Position numbers and translations under genes: made by a program. A stretch of 64,000 nucleotides of DNA, taken from Solen grandis (lineage: Eukaryota; Mollusca; Bivalvia; Adapedonta; Solenidae). How positions within the stretch are numbered: the stretch's first letter is position 1; each line of letters begins with the position of its first letter. The notes under the pieces were generated by a model that saw only the letters and a program-made list of their open reading frames with translations, searched no databases and was not told the DNA's origin. The stretch is from the NCBI GenBank assembly GCA_021229015.1, contig CM037778.1:17739214-17803213 (forward strand). The letters are read 5' to 3'. Positions 1 through 11,192 of the stretch are shown piece after piece.

Positions 1-1817
1 GGTGGTGTCAGTTTAAAATACCAGAATTGATCGCTTGAAATAATTAAAAGTAAGTGCTTGTATATTTTCAAAATATACTAAGAAAGTGCACGTTTAAATT
101 GATAAAAAATAAAGCATGTTTCCGTCTTCCGTCTTTTAGTGAGCATGAAAGCCATTTTACAGCAATTACCGTTTGCGAGACTTGGTTCTTGAACCCGGGT
201 AGTTTAATTACGTCGTCAGACATCGTCCTGTCCCAAGGCAACGTCTTAAAGAGCTTTAATGGATTACAAACGTTTACAAAATGGAGGAATCCCAATATGT
301 CTGTAACAGAGCAGACTTTTTAAACAATCGTGAAATTACCGAAATGGCTGCAGAGTACCGAAACGATCAACTATATTTAATAATTTCTGGAGGAATGCAC
401 TAGTTTTTACTTTTCCGAGTCACGAGGGAAATAATATTTTGGATTCATCTTTAATTTAGCGAAAAGAGACTTTGCTTTGTATTAGTACCATATCATGGGT
501 ACGACTAATGGCTTGATACTAGAGGTGCGCGGTTTAACCGGAATACCGGTACTTCGGTATTATGGAAATGAATGAGTGCAAATTTTCAATAATTATGTCG
601 TTAATGGTAACCTTATTGTTTAAAACATCAAAACATGCATAGATATGATATAAATGTATCAATTTCATTTTAATATTAGAAATACATTTTTAACATAATC
701 ATGCGTCACCAATAATGACATTGAAATGAAATTAAAAAAAATGGCTGACAGCAACGAGCATGACTTTGTTGTTGTAAGTAATATATAGAATAGTCTTCAA
801 CACAAGTCCCGGAATATTTTATACGGTATACCGTGGTACGTACCACGGTATTTACCTAAAAATCGCGGTAAGCCGTTGTACAAATCTAGCCCGATGTTCC
901 CCGCTCTAATTGATACCACAGTCAAAATTTAGTTTAGTTTAACTTATCTAAATTACGTCGATTGGAAAACATATGTCAATCCCTTTTTATTGGTCCTTTG
1001 GTTGGCCCAGTACTTTGCACCTAGGAAGGCCCAGTTATGTTATAATAACGCTTGACCGAGTCGTTCTCACGGCCCCATGTTTTGCTGTGTCCACTGGACT
1101 GCATTCACGTGTCAAAGCGGATCGAGGCGCTAAGTGACTTCCGGTGTAACTGACAGAAGCAACATCGAAAACTCAATCCTTAACAACGCTAATGAAATGG
1201 TAACAACCTGTCAGTCAAAATCACTGTATTACTGCCTTAATTAGCATTTTATTCTAGTTACTAAATAGCCTTATTAGAAAGCTGGAATAAGTGATAGGAA
1301 TGCGTATAAATGGCACAACAAACCCCAAGGTTTATCGACTTCTGTTATTCTTGAAAACTGATTTAATTACGAAATAAATAATTAATTTACTTTGCTTTAC
1401 ACTTCTTTCTCGTAAAATAGTTTTGATTTTGGTTTACGCATGCGCATACATTCATGTAACTCTTTTTATCGTCCTTTCCTTAGCTATTTGTCAAAATATA
1501 AGACAGTTGTGCATCATGGGATATAATATCTAGACCTAAGAGTGATACCTTTAATTTCAATAGGATTGATGTTAAGAGATCTCTTATTGCTATATCGTCA
1601 CGCAATGTAAACACTCGAGTCGCTCGTCATGCAAGGATATTATTTCCAGTAATGGACTTTTCTATGGTTCGCGATTCTTCGATGCCACGTAACCATTTTT
1701 TTGATACCGGCTAAACAAGTTACCGGTTACCTTATCCTTGAAAATGATAAAAACGCATAATCCATATTTACCCAGTATTTGGTCAAGATACTCCATGATA
1801 TGCACCATTTTATTTAT
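1..1817. other. No gene identified; possible isolated first exon at 741-773
   Basis: AT-rich sequence with many stops in all frames. The one coding-like trace is ATG at 741 with an A-rich context, 11 codons (MADSNEHDFVV) and a GTAAGT donor at 774. No partner exon was found, so it is not called as a gene. Confidence 0.4.
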
Positions 1818-2088
1818 GTTTGTTAGTTGGGTTTAACGTCCCACCAACAGTATTTCAGTCATTTAGAGACGATGTCTAGCAGAGACAGATATAGTGCTGC
1901 CGTACTGCAGCATCACGCTGTAGACTGGGCATGATACCACACCCATTATCATTATCCTGAAACCGGGCCAACTAGTCCTGCAACTACCCTTATATAATGA
2001 GCGACAAGCAAGGGAGCTATACCAGTACCATTATTTACAACTTTGTTATGTCGCGTCCGGGGATCGAACCCACGACCTCCCGCTCCCG
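1818..2088 (-). mobile_element. tRNA-derived SINE, head-truncated
   Basis: Minus-oriented copy of the window's SINE family. Body from the GGGTTTAACGTCCCACC end to a B-box-like GGTTCGATCCC (complement at 2060-2070). The A-box part of the tRNA head is missing. Confidence 0.75.
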
Positions 2089-3293
2089 TTTTATTTTTGA
2101 TATATAGACAATAACAGAAACGACAAGCTTATGGACCATTTCACCAGAGGATCGGCATTTCCCGTTATAATTCGCTTATAATACTGGCCAATCATTGACT
2201 GTGGAGAATTCTCAAATGTATGTTTATTTCCCACTGAACAATGTGTGGAATTATACACCAGCATGTAGATTTTGTGTTCGGGAATTGTTCGTTGATTTAC
2301 GTAGGTTTATGTCTCATTTCGGAGTGAAATGGTCTATTGGCAAAACTCGCCGTTTTCTATAAGAAATATGAATTAAATACGCGTGATAAATGGGTTATTT
2401 ACTCAAACGAATGGCATGAGAAGTCAATCACCGGACACATTATGCATTTTCGCAAAATTAACTAGATATTGCAATGTATTTTGAAGAAATTATTTGACAA
2501 AATAAATTTATGCAAAAGTAGAAAAAAAACGCATTCTTTTCAGTTAAGTTTGCCAGGCTTTCTTCGTTCTGCGACTGTAACTTTTACCGAATGTGAATAT
2601 AATATTGTTTTGTATAACTAATCAAAGAAATTTGCAAAAATAATAATGTTATTTACCACATTGATAGCTTTTAAGTTATGTTTAACCCTTTTTGTTGTCA
2701 GTTTTCTCATTTACTAAATTCATCGGGTGAAATTAAATGGATGAGTATCAAATTCAATCACTTGATACTGCCAATGGTACTTCAGTATTGTTGTTGTTGT
2801 TGTTGTTTTTTAAAAAATTAAAATTTAAAAGTCTCTTGATGGCACATCGCATATTGATGAAATTGCTTAAAAATGAAATAGGTCTCGAGCCAAATTTATG
2901 ACCCGTGACTCCTCGTGTTATTACCTGTAAGATTTCTACGGAAATAGACCATAGCTATCTTTAGTTTCACGCAGCAGTTCTCACAAGTAAAATTTATAGT
3001 TTCACGCAATAGTTTACATGTAAAATAAATCAAGTTGAAATTCATTTTAAACCAAACTTAAACATACACCCTTTTTTTATCTTGTACCCCAACTCCAATA
3101 TTTTAAAATGATAAAATCTGTGTGTTCTTATGGTTAATACAGTCCTGAAATCGGCGTTTGTTTAATGCATGCGCGGATCGAGAGGAGGGGGCGGGGGTCC
3201 GGACCCCTCCTGAGATTTAGTAATTATGCCTAAAATATGCATAAAAGAGGGGGGAAAGGTGTATGTATGATCCCCCTAGGGTAAGAGGAATGA

Positions 3294-3311
3294 CCCCCCC
3301 CCCCCCCCCCC
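3294..3311. repeat. Poly-C tract
   Basis: 18 consecutive C in a C/G-rich pocket inside AT-rich DNA; a second run follows at 3361. Confidence 0.95.
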
Positions 3312-3899
3312 GAGTAAGAGATTTTAAAAATCCAGTGTTTTGACATCAAATCACGGTGACTCCCCCCCCCCCGCCCCCGCCCCAACACACACGCACTGTG
3401 ATTTCAGAGACGCCCCCACCCCCTCACCACCACCACGTATGGTGAATTTCATAGTTGGAACTGGACATGGTAATTATCCCTGTCGGATCCCCCTGAAAAA
3501 AAATGCTGGAATCCGCGCATGTAATAGTTTTGTAAATTGATAGTTTAGATTTACATTTTCTGCCAAGATAAAATTACGGCCTGAAACTTTATGGATATTT
3601 TGTTTGTCTTCAAAATGAGCTAGACATTTTATGCCGAGCGAGATTTGATACGACTGAACATAATTAAATATTCCTTGAAAGGTATGGATATTTTTTTAAG
3701 TTTAATGCTGATTTACACTTCCATTTTATTAATTATTTTCTGTGCATGTTTCTTTCTCATTTTGTAAAGTTATAACATCACATTTAATTAAGCCATGGCA
3801 GATTGTAATAAAATATGCCACTGCAAATAAAGCTGGCGGATTTCTGGAAGGACACAAGATGATTAAACAATCTCAAGTCTGGCTGAAGTTAAAGACGTT

Positions 3900-3900
<1 letters not shown>

Positions 3901-3934
<34 letters not shown>
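3901..3934. repeat. (GTT)n microsatellite
   Basis: About 11 uninterrupted TTG/GTT units. Similar shorter runs occur at ~2788, ~5466 and ~16306-16370. Confidence 0.95.
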
Positions 3935-3935
<1 letters not shown>

Positions 3936-4260
3936 TTAGTTTACCGTCTGTCATTTTTCGACGTGCAGCTAATTACGGGTGGGGGGAGGCCCTGAGTGCA
4001 CAGCGGCACCCGGGTAGAATTACTGATCCACCGAAAGCCAATTGGAGGGGTTTCTTTACATGAAAAATCTGAGTGGCCGGATCGGGGCTTGAACCTTCAA
4101 CAACGAGGGACTAAGTGATAGCATGTGAACCCATTGTCAAATACAGTACATGACTCTTGAGTCAGCTTAGTGTATATTTCGTATTCGAAGTATTGTCAGT
4201 CAGAGAGAAAGTTTGCCTACCTCGTGCAGAATAAAGCCCCGTATTGACAGCAAACAAATT

Positions 4261-4493
4261 ACTGTAAAATCATACATTTTTGTTGACATATAATTTCGTG
4301 GAATCTGTAATAATGTCAATTTAATCTAATTTAATTTCTATTTTGTATATTCATTCGTCGGATTTGTGTCATAGAGAACGTAAGGTCCACTAAATGAGCT
4401 GTTTTCGTGGGATTTGATATTCGTGGATAAAGCTGCTCATAAAATAAAAATAAAAAACTTAGTCCCCCACGAAAATTAATGATTCTACAGTAT
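4261..4493. mobile_element. Palindromic MITE, CTGTA(G/A)AATCAT ends
   Basis: Starts CTGTAAAATCAT and ends ATGATTCTACAG, with repeated TTTCGTGG/CCACGAAA words inside, so the two halves are roughly inverted copies. A second, opposite-oriented copy is at 16563-16776. Confidence 0.7.
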
Positions 4494-5556
4494 TTTATTA
4501 CTGCATTTAGTTATGAAAATGTGAAAATTACATCAGGAATCGTCAAAAACACATGAAAATGTCACTTGACATTGAAATATAACTTATTTCTTAATACGGG
4601 TTTTTAATCCATGTAATCCATTACGTAGCTTCCGTTTAAAAAAATAATGCTTAAACACTGTCTGGGTAATAAATTTTCGGGTAATTTTATATCGCAGTGA
4701 TACATATATCAATTAAGCATACTTCCACGTATGTAAATGGTATGCATGGTTAGTACCACAGGTTTAACTGAGGCATGTTTTGGACACGCTCTGGTTCCCA
4801 GATTGTTTTATTTATATATACAAACTTAGTGTCCTTTTTTTTTTTTTTTTTTATCCTACAACAGTATGCATCATATACCACTCGTCTACCGCGTTATACC
4901 GCATAAGGCATATATGATCATCCGCTTTGCGTCATAATGGCACGAATTTAGCCAAGTTAACATTTAAAAAACGCTGTAATTCAGCCCTGATCAATCCTGA
5001 TCTGCTATATATAGAAGTGATTATCATCTCCTGAAACGTTTACTTACTTCTTAAGTGAGCGTTTATTGCCATGATTTCTCTTGGGAGTGCTCGTTTCCCT
5101 CGGCATTCACGTGATTGATTTTATTAATGATAAAAAAATTGATTGAGCTGTCGAGAGTTTCTTCCTTGAGATTTAATTTGACCCCTTTTAAGCGAACAAT
5201 ATGCCAACTTGACAATATACCAAAAAAGTAAAAAAAGATTATATTGTCATTAAATCTTTGAGCGGTGCTAGTATCTCTTCTTTTTGATGCCTAATTTTCC
5301 GATTATTATGGCTATATTTTTAAACCTTGCGGTCAAGGATAATTCACGAGAGGGAGGGAGAGATCTTAATTTTAAAGAATCTTTAAAAAAATCAAACTGA
5401 AAATAATGATGAATATTTTATAATATGGTTACAAAACTCGTCTTCAGGTAATTACTTATTTTAAATGTTGTTGTTGTTGTTGCCTCGACGTTTACCTTCG
5501 CTGCGACAGTATTTCAGTCATAAAACGACGTCCATCTACTTGTACTTGAAGGACGG
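4494..5556. other. Gene-free stretch
   Basis: AT-rich, with a 17-base T run near 4836 and a short (GTT)n run near 5466. No exon-like segment with splice sites seen. Confidence 0.5.
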
Positions 5557-5636
5557 CGAGTTACTCGCAGGCTGATCTAGTTTTATGTTGTTCGCATAGG
5601 TCTTTTCATGGTTTCCTCTATGAGGGAAAGGGTTAA
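5557..5636 (-). mobile_element. Partial TTAA MITE (half copy)
   Basis: Carries the half from the central GCGAGTTACTCGC palindrome to the terminal ATGAGGGAAAGGG and TTAA (5633-5636). The other half is absent. Confidence 0.8.
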
Positions 5637-5849
5637 CCACTACATACTGCAAACCTGCTTACAATCGTATCGATTCGGCAATCCCCGGACATACCCGTTA
5701 GATATTCGTAGAAATAGGCGAGGTGTTGCGAATGACCAGCTAATAAAGTATGTCATATGAAAAACCCCATGTCCAGTCCAGGGCTCGAACCCACAGCGGC
5801 CAGCGGCTATTTTTAGTGAAATCAGAGACAGAGTTTGTGTATGTTTCAG

Positions 5850-5931
5850 ATGGGGTCTGCGTTCTGGCTGTGTCTTTCGTTATGTTTTGCCATCACTCTG
5901 TACAGCTTGGTAGAAGCATATCCAATAATTG
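5850..5931 (+). CDS. Neuropeptide exon 1 (signal peptide)
   Basis: Codes residues 1-27 plus one base. The stretch from 5850 has a hydrophobic core followed by LVEA then YPII, giving a plausible signal-peptidase site after Ala23. The donor is ATTG|GTAAGT at 5932. The TTTCAG directly before 5850 suggests an untranslated upstream exon, which I cannot place. Confidence 0.7.
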
Positions 5932-8900
5932 GTAAGTATTGTTACTTACGTACGGGTTGTCATAGAAACGTGTCATCATTTCAAAAAAAAAATCCGTTTT
6001 CCATGTACATAATTCGTTTAAGAAAATGTTTCTATGACTCCAGTAATGGACTGAAATCCTGTCATATTGTAAATGGGTTGAATTTCAACACAAGAATTTC
6101 TGATAGTCTTTCCCTTGAATGCCTATGTTACCCACGGGTTAAATGTAGAGTAAATTATTTCAGCTTAATTATTTCTAATTTGTCCCAAATGTGACTCTGG
6201 TGACATTGAAGATGAATATCTTTTTATATGTATGTGTAGACGTTTCCATAAATATAAGAAATATATGTATAAAAAAGGAGCTTTTATAGAACCTCTGAAA
6301 ACAACTAAAAAAATACCTTGTTAAATTTATGTAAATTTAGTAAGGCAGCTTTAAGTATAAGGAAAAATAGCCAAATAATTAATTAGGATGTTCATCCCCA
6401 CTTCACTTCTTAATTTTGTTTCGTGATATTGTAGTGTGATAAAATTGTATTGAAGATGATGTACATTGTGCAAATCTATATATGAAATATGTTCTGTCCT
6501 GTTCTTATACGTGTGTTTAATTGAGTGGTTTAACCCTTTCCCTTATATAGACTCATTTTGACGCACTCAATAGGTACCACATAAAGCCTGATCTGCAGAA
6601 AACCACAGTTAAACCTTACCAAATTTAATTGTAAAATCCTCATTACCAGACCACTGATGAGCAGCGAACAGCATAAAACCTGATCAGCCTGCGAGTTACT
6701 CGCAGGCTGATCTGGTTTTATGCTGTTCGCATAGGTCTTTTCATGGTTTCCTCTATGAGGGAAAGGGTTAATAAAAGGGGTGTTCGGGAGGTGTTGAGGG
6801 TTGTCACCGATGCAACCTTGTTTCGAGCCAAAATCGGTTCGGCGCTGTATATAAAAGGGTATTTGGATTGGACATGTTTTATTTGTCAGGTACTCTGGTT
6901 TCCTCCCATATTAATGGTCAAGCGAACACCATCACCTCCTACCAACAACATTAGCGACATAGCTTGAGTGTAGTCGTTGTAAACTTATTTATCGCTCCTT
7001 TTTTTCTCTTTCTCTCTTACTTTCCCTTTTTCTTTCTTTCTGTCTTTATTTATTTATTCAGAAAACCATTTCAGGCTTATGTTGTAGAAGTCTTCCAATG
7101 TTGTATACGTTAAACCTAATCAAACAAACCAATCAGTTATGAAATAGACAGTGCAATTATGTGTTGGCCCTTACCTCTAAATCATGTCAGTACTCATATC
7201 ATTTTTCACCATGAGATAGCACAAAAACAAAAATTAGACAAAAAGTAATGATGACCCTGTTTTTTTCACCGCTTCCTTCCAATGTACTGAGTTGTGTTTA
7301 AAGTATCAAACCTGATCAACCTGCATGTTTTTTGTCTCATAAGTACAGAAATATTGCTATGCCACAAAGCAGCACGCTTAATTCGTGGCGAATCCTATGT
7401 CCCGGTATGGTAAAGAACAGAATCAGGGAGCGTGTTCTCGGGTTTTTCGAGTTTAACGATTATCCAATTATTTCATTTTTTCCCATTTGCCCTCGAATGA
7501 TCGAATTTTTACTGTAGTTTCCATTTGACCCCGTTTTATCGAAAATAAATATGGTACTAAAGTAGGATTTTCATACTCAAACTCAAACTATGCTCATTAG
7601 TTTCAATTCAGATTTGAGGCATTAATCAAATTTGAGCCTGATCGAGATCGTACTTAAGGCAATCTGTCCATCATAAAATTGCGATTATGGTCCATCAAGT
7701 GATCGTGGGAATTTTTATAGAAAATGCAAGCCTTAATAGGCTTAGGGCAAAGAATACTGTAACTCCAAGTTCATGGATGTTTGCATCTGCATTGAAGTCT
7801 TTTAAACAGTTGAAGGAATTTTTTATTATAATTTAACCCTTTCCCTCATAGAGTAAACCATGAAAAGACCTATGCGAACAGCATAAAACCAGATCAGCCT
7901 GCGAGTAGCTCGCAGGCTGATCAGGTTTTATGCTGTTCGCTGCTCCTCAGTGGTCTGGAAATGAGGATTTTGTAATTAAATTTGGTAAGGTTTAATTGTG
8001 GTTTTCTGCAGATCAGGCTTTAAGTGGTACCTATTGAGTGCGTCAAAATGAGTCTATATGAGGGAAAGGGTTAATGATGAACTACCTCAAGTATTTTCGA
8101 GAACACGGGGTCGGGTCTTATTACATGTCGCTCCTTTGGGGTTAGTGGTCAACGTGATTTTCTGTTGCAGACGACTTTCCGAGGAACGAGATGACCGATC
8201 TGAGTCTTCAAGACGCTGTTGTAAACAAACGTATGGGATGGAGGTCAGTAGATCAGGGACATTGATTTATAACACCGGACAAAAATCGCTCGGCCAAAAC
8301 AATTATTCATACGTAGAAAACGTTTAGGATAATGGATACTCTTGTAATAATGGGTCAAACACTTGAATGGTAATGTCATTTTTGTGTCACCTGCTGTAAG
8401 CAGAGATGGCATATAGAGATAACTTTTTCGCCGTCTGTCTGCCACACTTTGTTTCTTATACTTTTCCCAAAGAACACTTCTTGTTTCCTTTCCGCCTCGT
8501 CCCTACACCATTCCTGTGTGAACGTTATATCTAATTTTAAAAAAAATGAGTCTCACTTGAGTGTTGTCGGTAAAACCCGACACCAGGTGCTTGCAAATTC
8601 AATCCCCTGGATAATGATTACAAATCGCCTGCTGTTGAATGTAATATAACACTCAAGGTTTGATAAGGGCCACTTATTGTTCACTGTATAGCATAATAGT
8701 CCATAATATACAATAATTGGAAAGAGCTACATTTTAGACTCCTTGCAAAGCAATTAGATTAACTTAGACGTATCACGGGCGGCGATTCATGTCCCTTCCA
8801 CGGCTGCATGACCATTACGTGGAAACACATTCGGAAAGTTCAATATGTCACATAAAGGTCAAGGTCACAGTTATGTAGTTCAGAATAAAGGATTATCGTA

Positions 8901-9565
8901 TTTGAACAGAACATGTGAACTTAATCTGAGAAAAGAATTAGATCTTATAATTTAAAGAATACAGAATAGATTCGAAGCAATGAAATTCGACGAACGCGTC
9001 AAACTTAACCAGCTCCCCACAATGCAAAGCGGTCGTTGAAAATATAATATATAACAAGGCTGTCTGTAAGACAGCGCATTCGACCATTATGGCACATATT
9101 AGTTCAATGATTAAATCAATAATCGTAGCTGCTAGCAAAGATATATGACTTGCCAGAATTATCCACCTTATAAAAGAAAGTTTTAAGAAAATATTTCTTT
9201 TTAAATTACTAGATATTAACTTTTCTAAAAAAAAAAGGGGGGGGGGTTTAACCAACTCCGATGCTGTAAGTGGTATAGCTCTCACTATTCCTCGAACAGT
9301 CGAGCTAAAAACAACACAAATTGGTAATAAAAAATCGATCAAATGTACAAGTAATAATATGAATAGGAGCCCCTATCAAAATGTTGAGTGGTTCAATTCG
9401 GTATGATCCAAATTATTCCTTAAGTATGACTTAGGGTTATATCTTCTCGCTTAACAGACTATTAGACGCAGTCATGATCTCTCCCTACTCATCTTTTTCA
9501 GCCTTTGCAGTAACTTCTTCAAATGGAGGTGTGGAAAAGCAAGGATGGTAGTTCGCGGAAAATAG
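5850..9565 (+). CDS. Candidate secreted neuropeptide precursor, 72 aa, disulfide-loop amidated peptide (join 5850-5931, 8171-8243, 9502-9565)
   Basis: Three exons join with consistent phase (82+73+64 = 219 nt). Residues 1-23 form a signal peptide (MGSAFW, then a Leu/Cys/Phe-rich core, ending LVEA). Residues 24-46 are an acidic spacer (YPIIDDFPRNEM and on). K47-R48 is a dibasic convertase site. Residues 49-62 read MGWSLCSNFFKWRC with Cys54 and Cys62 seven residues apart. G63-K64 is an amidation/cleavage signal, and a short tail ending RGK precedes TAG. This order is the standard layout of a small protostome neuropeptide prohormone. The predicted product is a cyclic, C-terminally amidated 14-mer. 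Somatostatin-, allatostatin-C- and urotensin-type peptides share a Cys-bridged aromatic/Lys core, but no diagnostic family residues settle it. The ATG at 5850 sits immediately after a TTTCAG acceptor-like site; an in-frame ATG at 5841 would add three residues. Intron 1 contains two TTAA MITEs. The joins are inferred, with no transcript to confirm them. Confidence 0.68.
6530..6771 (-). mobile_element. TTAA-flanked palindromic MITE, full copy
   Basis: Terminal CCCTTTCCCTTATA / TATGAGGGAAAGGG with TTAA at 6530-6533 and 6768-6771, and a central CTGCGAGTTACTCGCAG palindrome. Lies in intron 1 of the peptide gene, opposite in orientation to the next copy. Confidence 0.92.
7833..8074 (+). mobile_element. 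TTAA-flanked palindromic MITE, full copy
   Basis: TTAA at 7833-7836 and 8071-8074 flank a ~234-bp element with CCCTTTCCCTCATAGAG / ATGAGGGAAAGGG ends. It ends only ~97 bp before neuropeptide exon 2. Confidence 0.92.
8171..8243 (+). CDS. Neuropeptide exon 2 (spacer and KR cleavage site)
   Basis: The acceptor TCTGTTGCAG ends at 8170; the donor is GGAG|GTCAGT. Entering in phase 1 it reads DDFPRNEMTDLSLQDAVV, then NKRMGW, leaving AG to begin the next codon. The Lys-Arg pair here is the predicted processing site. Confidence 0.68.
9502..9565 (+). CDS. Neuropeptide exon 3 (cysteine-loop peptide and stop)
   Basis: A long pyrimidine tract (CTCCCTACTCATCTTTTTCAG) ends at 9501. The phase-2 join gives Ser, then LCSNFFKWRC, GKARMVVRGK and TAG at 9563-9565. 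A second AG nine bases downstream (CCTTTGCAG) would keep the frame but remove Leu and the first Cys, so the first acceptor is preferred. The first AATAAA downstream that I see is near 10040. Confidence 0.68.
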
Positions 9566-10512
9566 GATCACGTGGTATTTTTCATTTCACATGAGACACT
9601 TATACTAAAGAGAAAATATTGGAAATTACAGACATAATGACTTCCTTTTTATTTATTGCCCAGCCTTGACAGCATAATGAAGACACGTGTCATGCCTTGC
9701 TTTTGTAAAAAGGAAATAATATTGATATATTATAGTAATATTGCGATTCCTGAAGATCGAATTTCCGTGGTGCGGATTTTCGAGCACTCTTCTTTTTTCT
9801 AGGTTTATTTCCTATTCAGGGGCGATCTTCATTGTTTAACTCTTGAGAAACAAATGGGCGAGGATGAAATGCATAAGAGAAGTAACAACACTATATGTTC
9901 CTAGCCTTTTGACATTTACCGGTAAACACATATTCAAACACAGTTCATCCGAATTTTGAACAGATATACAGTCAAACCTGTCTTTAAGCAGTCAGCCAAA
10001 GTAACAAGAGAACGTGGTCGCTTAATAGAGATGGTCGCCAAATAAAGGTTAAACATACATCAAAATGCTAGTTGAGTAATATAAACACTGGCTGCTACTA
10101 TAGGCTGGCCGCTTAATACAGATGACCGCTAATACAGGCTCAACTGTACTACAGTAATATTACGATTTCTAAGGAGTGTTTTTCCGAGGATCGATTTCCA
10201 AGGATCGAAATTCCGAGTATCGATTTCTGAGGATCGATCCCTCGAGGAAAGATTTGCGAGGATCGATATCCGAGGATCCATCATACATTATTGGGGTATT
10301 TCCTTTGTCCTGATACAAACTTTATTGTTTTACACATACGACACCAAAGAAAATGGGGAATGGAATAAAAAAAATAAGAGAAAATAATATCTCGACCTTC
10401 TTAGCATTTTCATTCCCAGAGCATTTCATTTTCCCCTCGGTCCGTAATTTAACTTTATAGTTCATCCTAGAATGCAAATATATACGACAAATATTCTCTT
10501 TCTCTTCGCGAC
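9566..10512. other. Downstream of peptide gene: 3' UTR candidate and repeats
   Basis: Contains an AATAAA at ~10040 and repeated words of the CGCTTAATA type (9990-10145), a common invertebrate dispersed repeat. No further exon with consistent splice sites was found. Confidence 0.45.
10175..10280. repeat. Degenerate short tandem repeat, CCGAGGATCGATTT
   Basis: About seven diverged units of ~13-16 bp built on GAGGATCGATTTCC, each containing ATCGAT or ATCGA. A related word occurs at ~9750. Confidence 0.7.
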
Positions 10513-10909
10513 CAGAGACTTAAAAACAGAGATTGGCAGATTATTCTTTGTCCATATCGATTTTCTAAAGTCGCGCGCGGCCAACGAGACTTCAACGAGA
10601 CGGAGATTGAAAATCAAATGCATATTTATGGTAAGTTCCGATGGCTATTTTAAGTTATATAGTATTGATATGGCTATTTTGTTTCGTCTGTTATTTGTTC
10701 GATTACTTTTGATATAAACAAACATCAGTGGGGTTGATTGACCACATGGCGAGATAGTATTAAGATACCCTTCTAACACCAGTTAAAAGAACAAGAAGAC
10801 CCAAACCGGCAAAAATCACGGATTAATCCTGCACATACACGAGGCTCGTTTTCTCATGCTGCGCTTAGTCATATCAGACCAGTTAGCTACACGTTTCTCT
10901 CCCCCCCCC

Positions 10910-10950
<41 letters not shown>

Positions 10951-11192
10951 TTATAATTAAACTGAACTATAATAAGTACTCTAATCATGCACCCGTGCAC
11001 TTTTGTCCTTAACTTAATTCACTTTAGCTTAAATCAGTAGATTTACTAAAAGTATGTTGAAAGGAATTGTTTTTCTGGAAGATTCAAAATGTCCGGTATC
11101 CGTGTGACAAATGGGCGCGCTCTCTTAACTATCAAGGCACGCGATAAAGCGCGTTATTTCGGAAAGCTGCAATCTCTGTTTTTAAGTCTCTG
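10513..11192. mobile_element. TIR element (~680 bp), no coding capacity seen
   Basis: A 23-bp perfect inverted terminal repeat: CAGAGACTTAAAAACAGAGA plus TTG at 10513-10535, with its complement at 11170-11192. The interior holds a C/TC microsatellite and no transposase. Flanks TTCGCGAC and CCTCGACG do not give a clean duplication. Confidence 0.65.
10901..10947. repeat. Poly-C plus (TC)n microsatellite
   Basis: An 11-base C run followed by about 17 TC units. Confidence 0.95.

Larger units (their letters stand above)
2089..4260. other. Gene-free stretch with homopolymer and trinucleotide tracts
   Basis: Contains a TTG/GTT run near 2788-2808, an 18-base C run at 3294-3311, a second C-rich tract at 3361-3385 and a (GTT)n run at 3901-3934. 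The apparent reading frames at 3340 and 3742 are driven by these tracts. No exon-like structure was seen. Confidence 0.6.

Noticed and set aside
3340..3540. Pro/His-rich frame
   Set aside because: Generated by C-rich tracts.
5835..6194. 119-codon frame read straight through
   Set aside because: The frame is real only to 5931; GTAAGT follows and the rest reads as intron.
8058..8327. 89-codon frame over neuropeptide exon 2
   Set aside because: It is a different frame from the exon's phase-consistent reading and starts inside a MITE.
8938..9342. 134-codon minus-strand frame
   Set aside because: Hydrophobic by AT-rich composition, with no homology I can recognise, no splice sites and no neighbouring exons.
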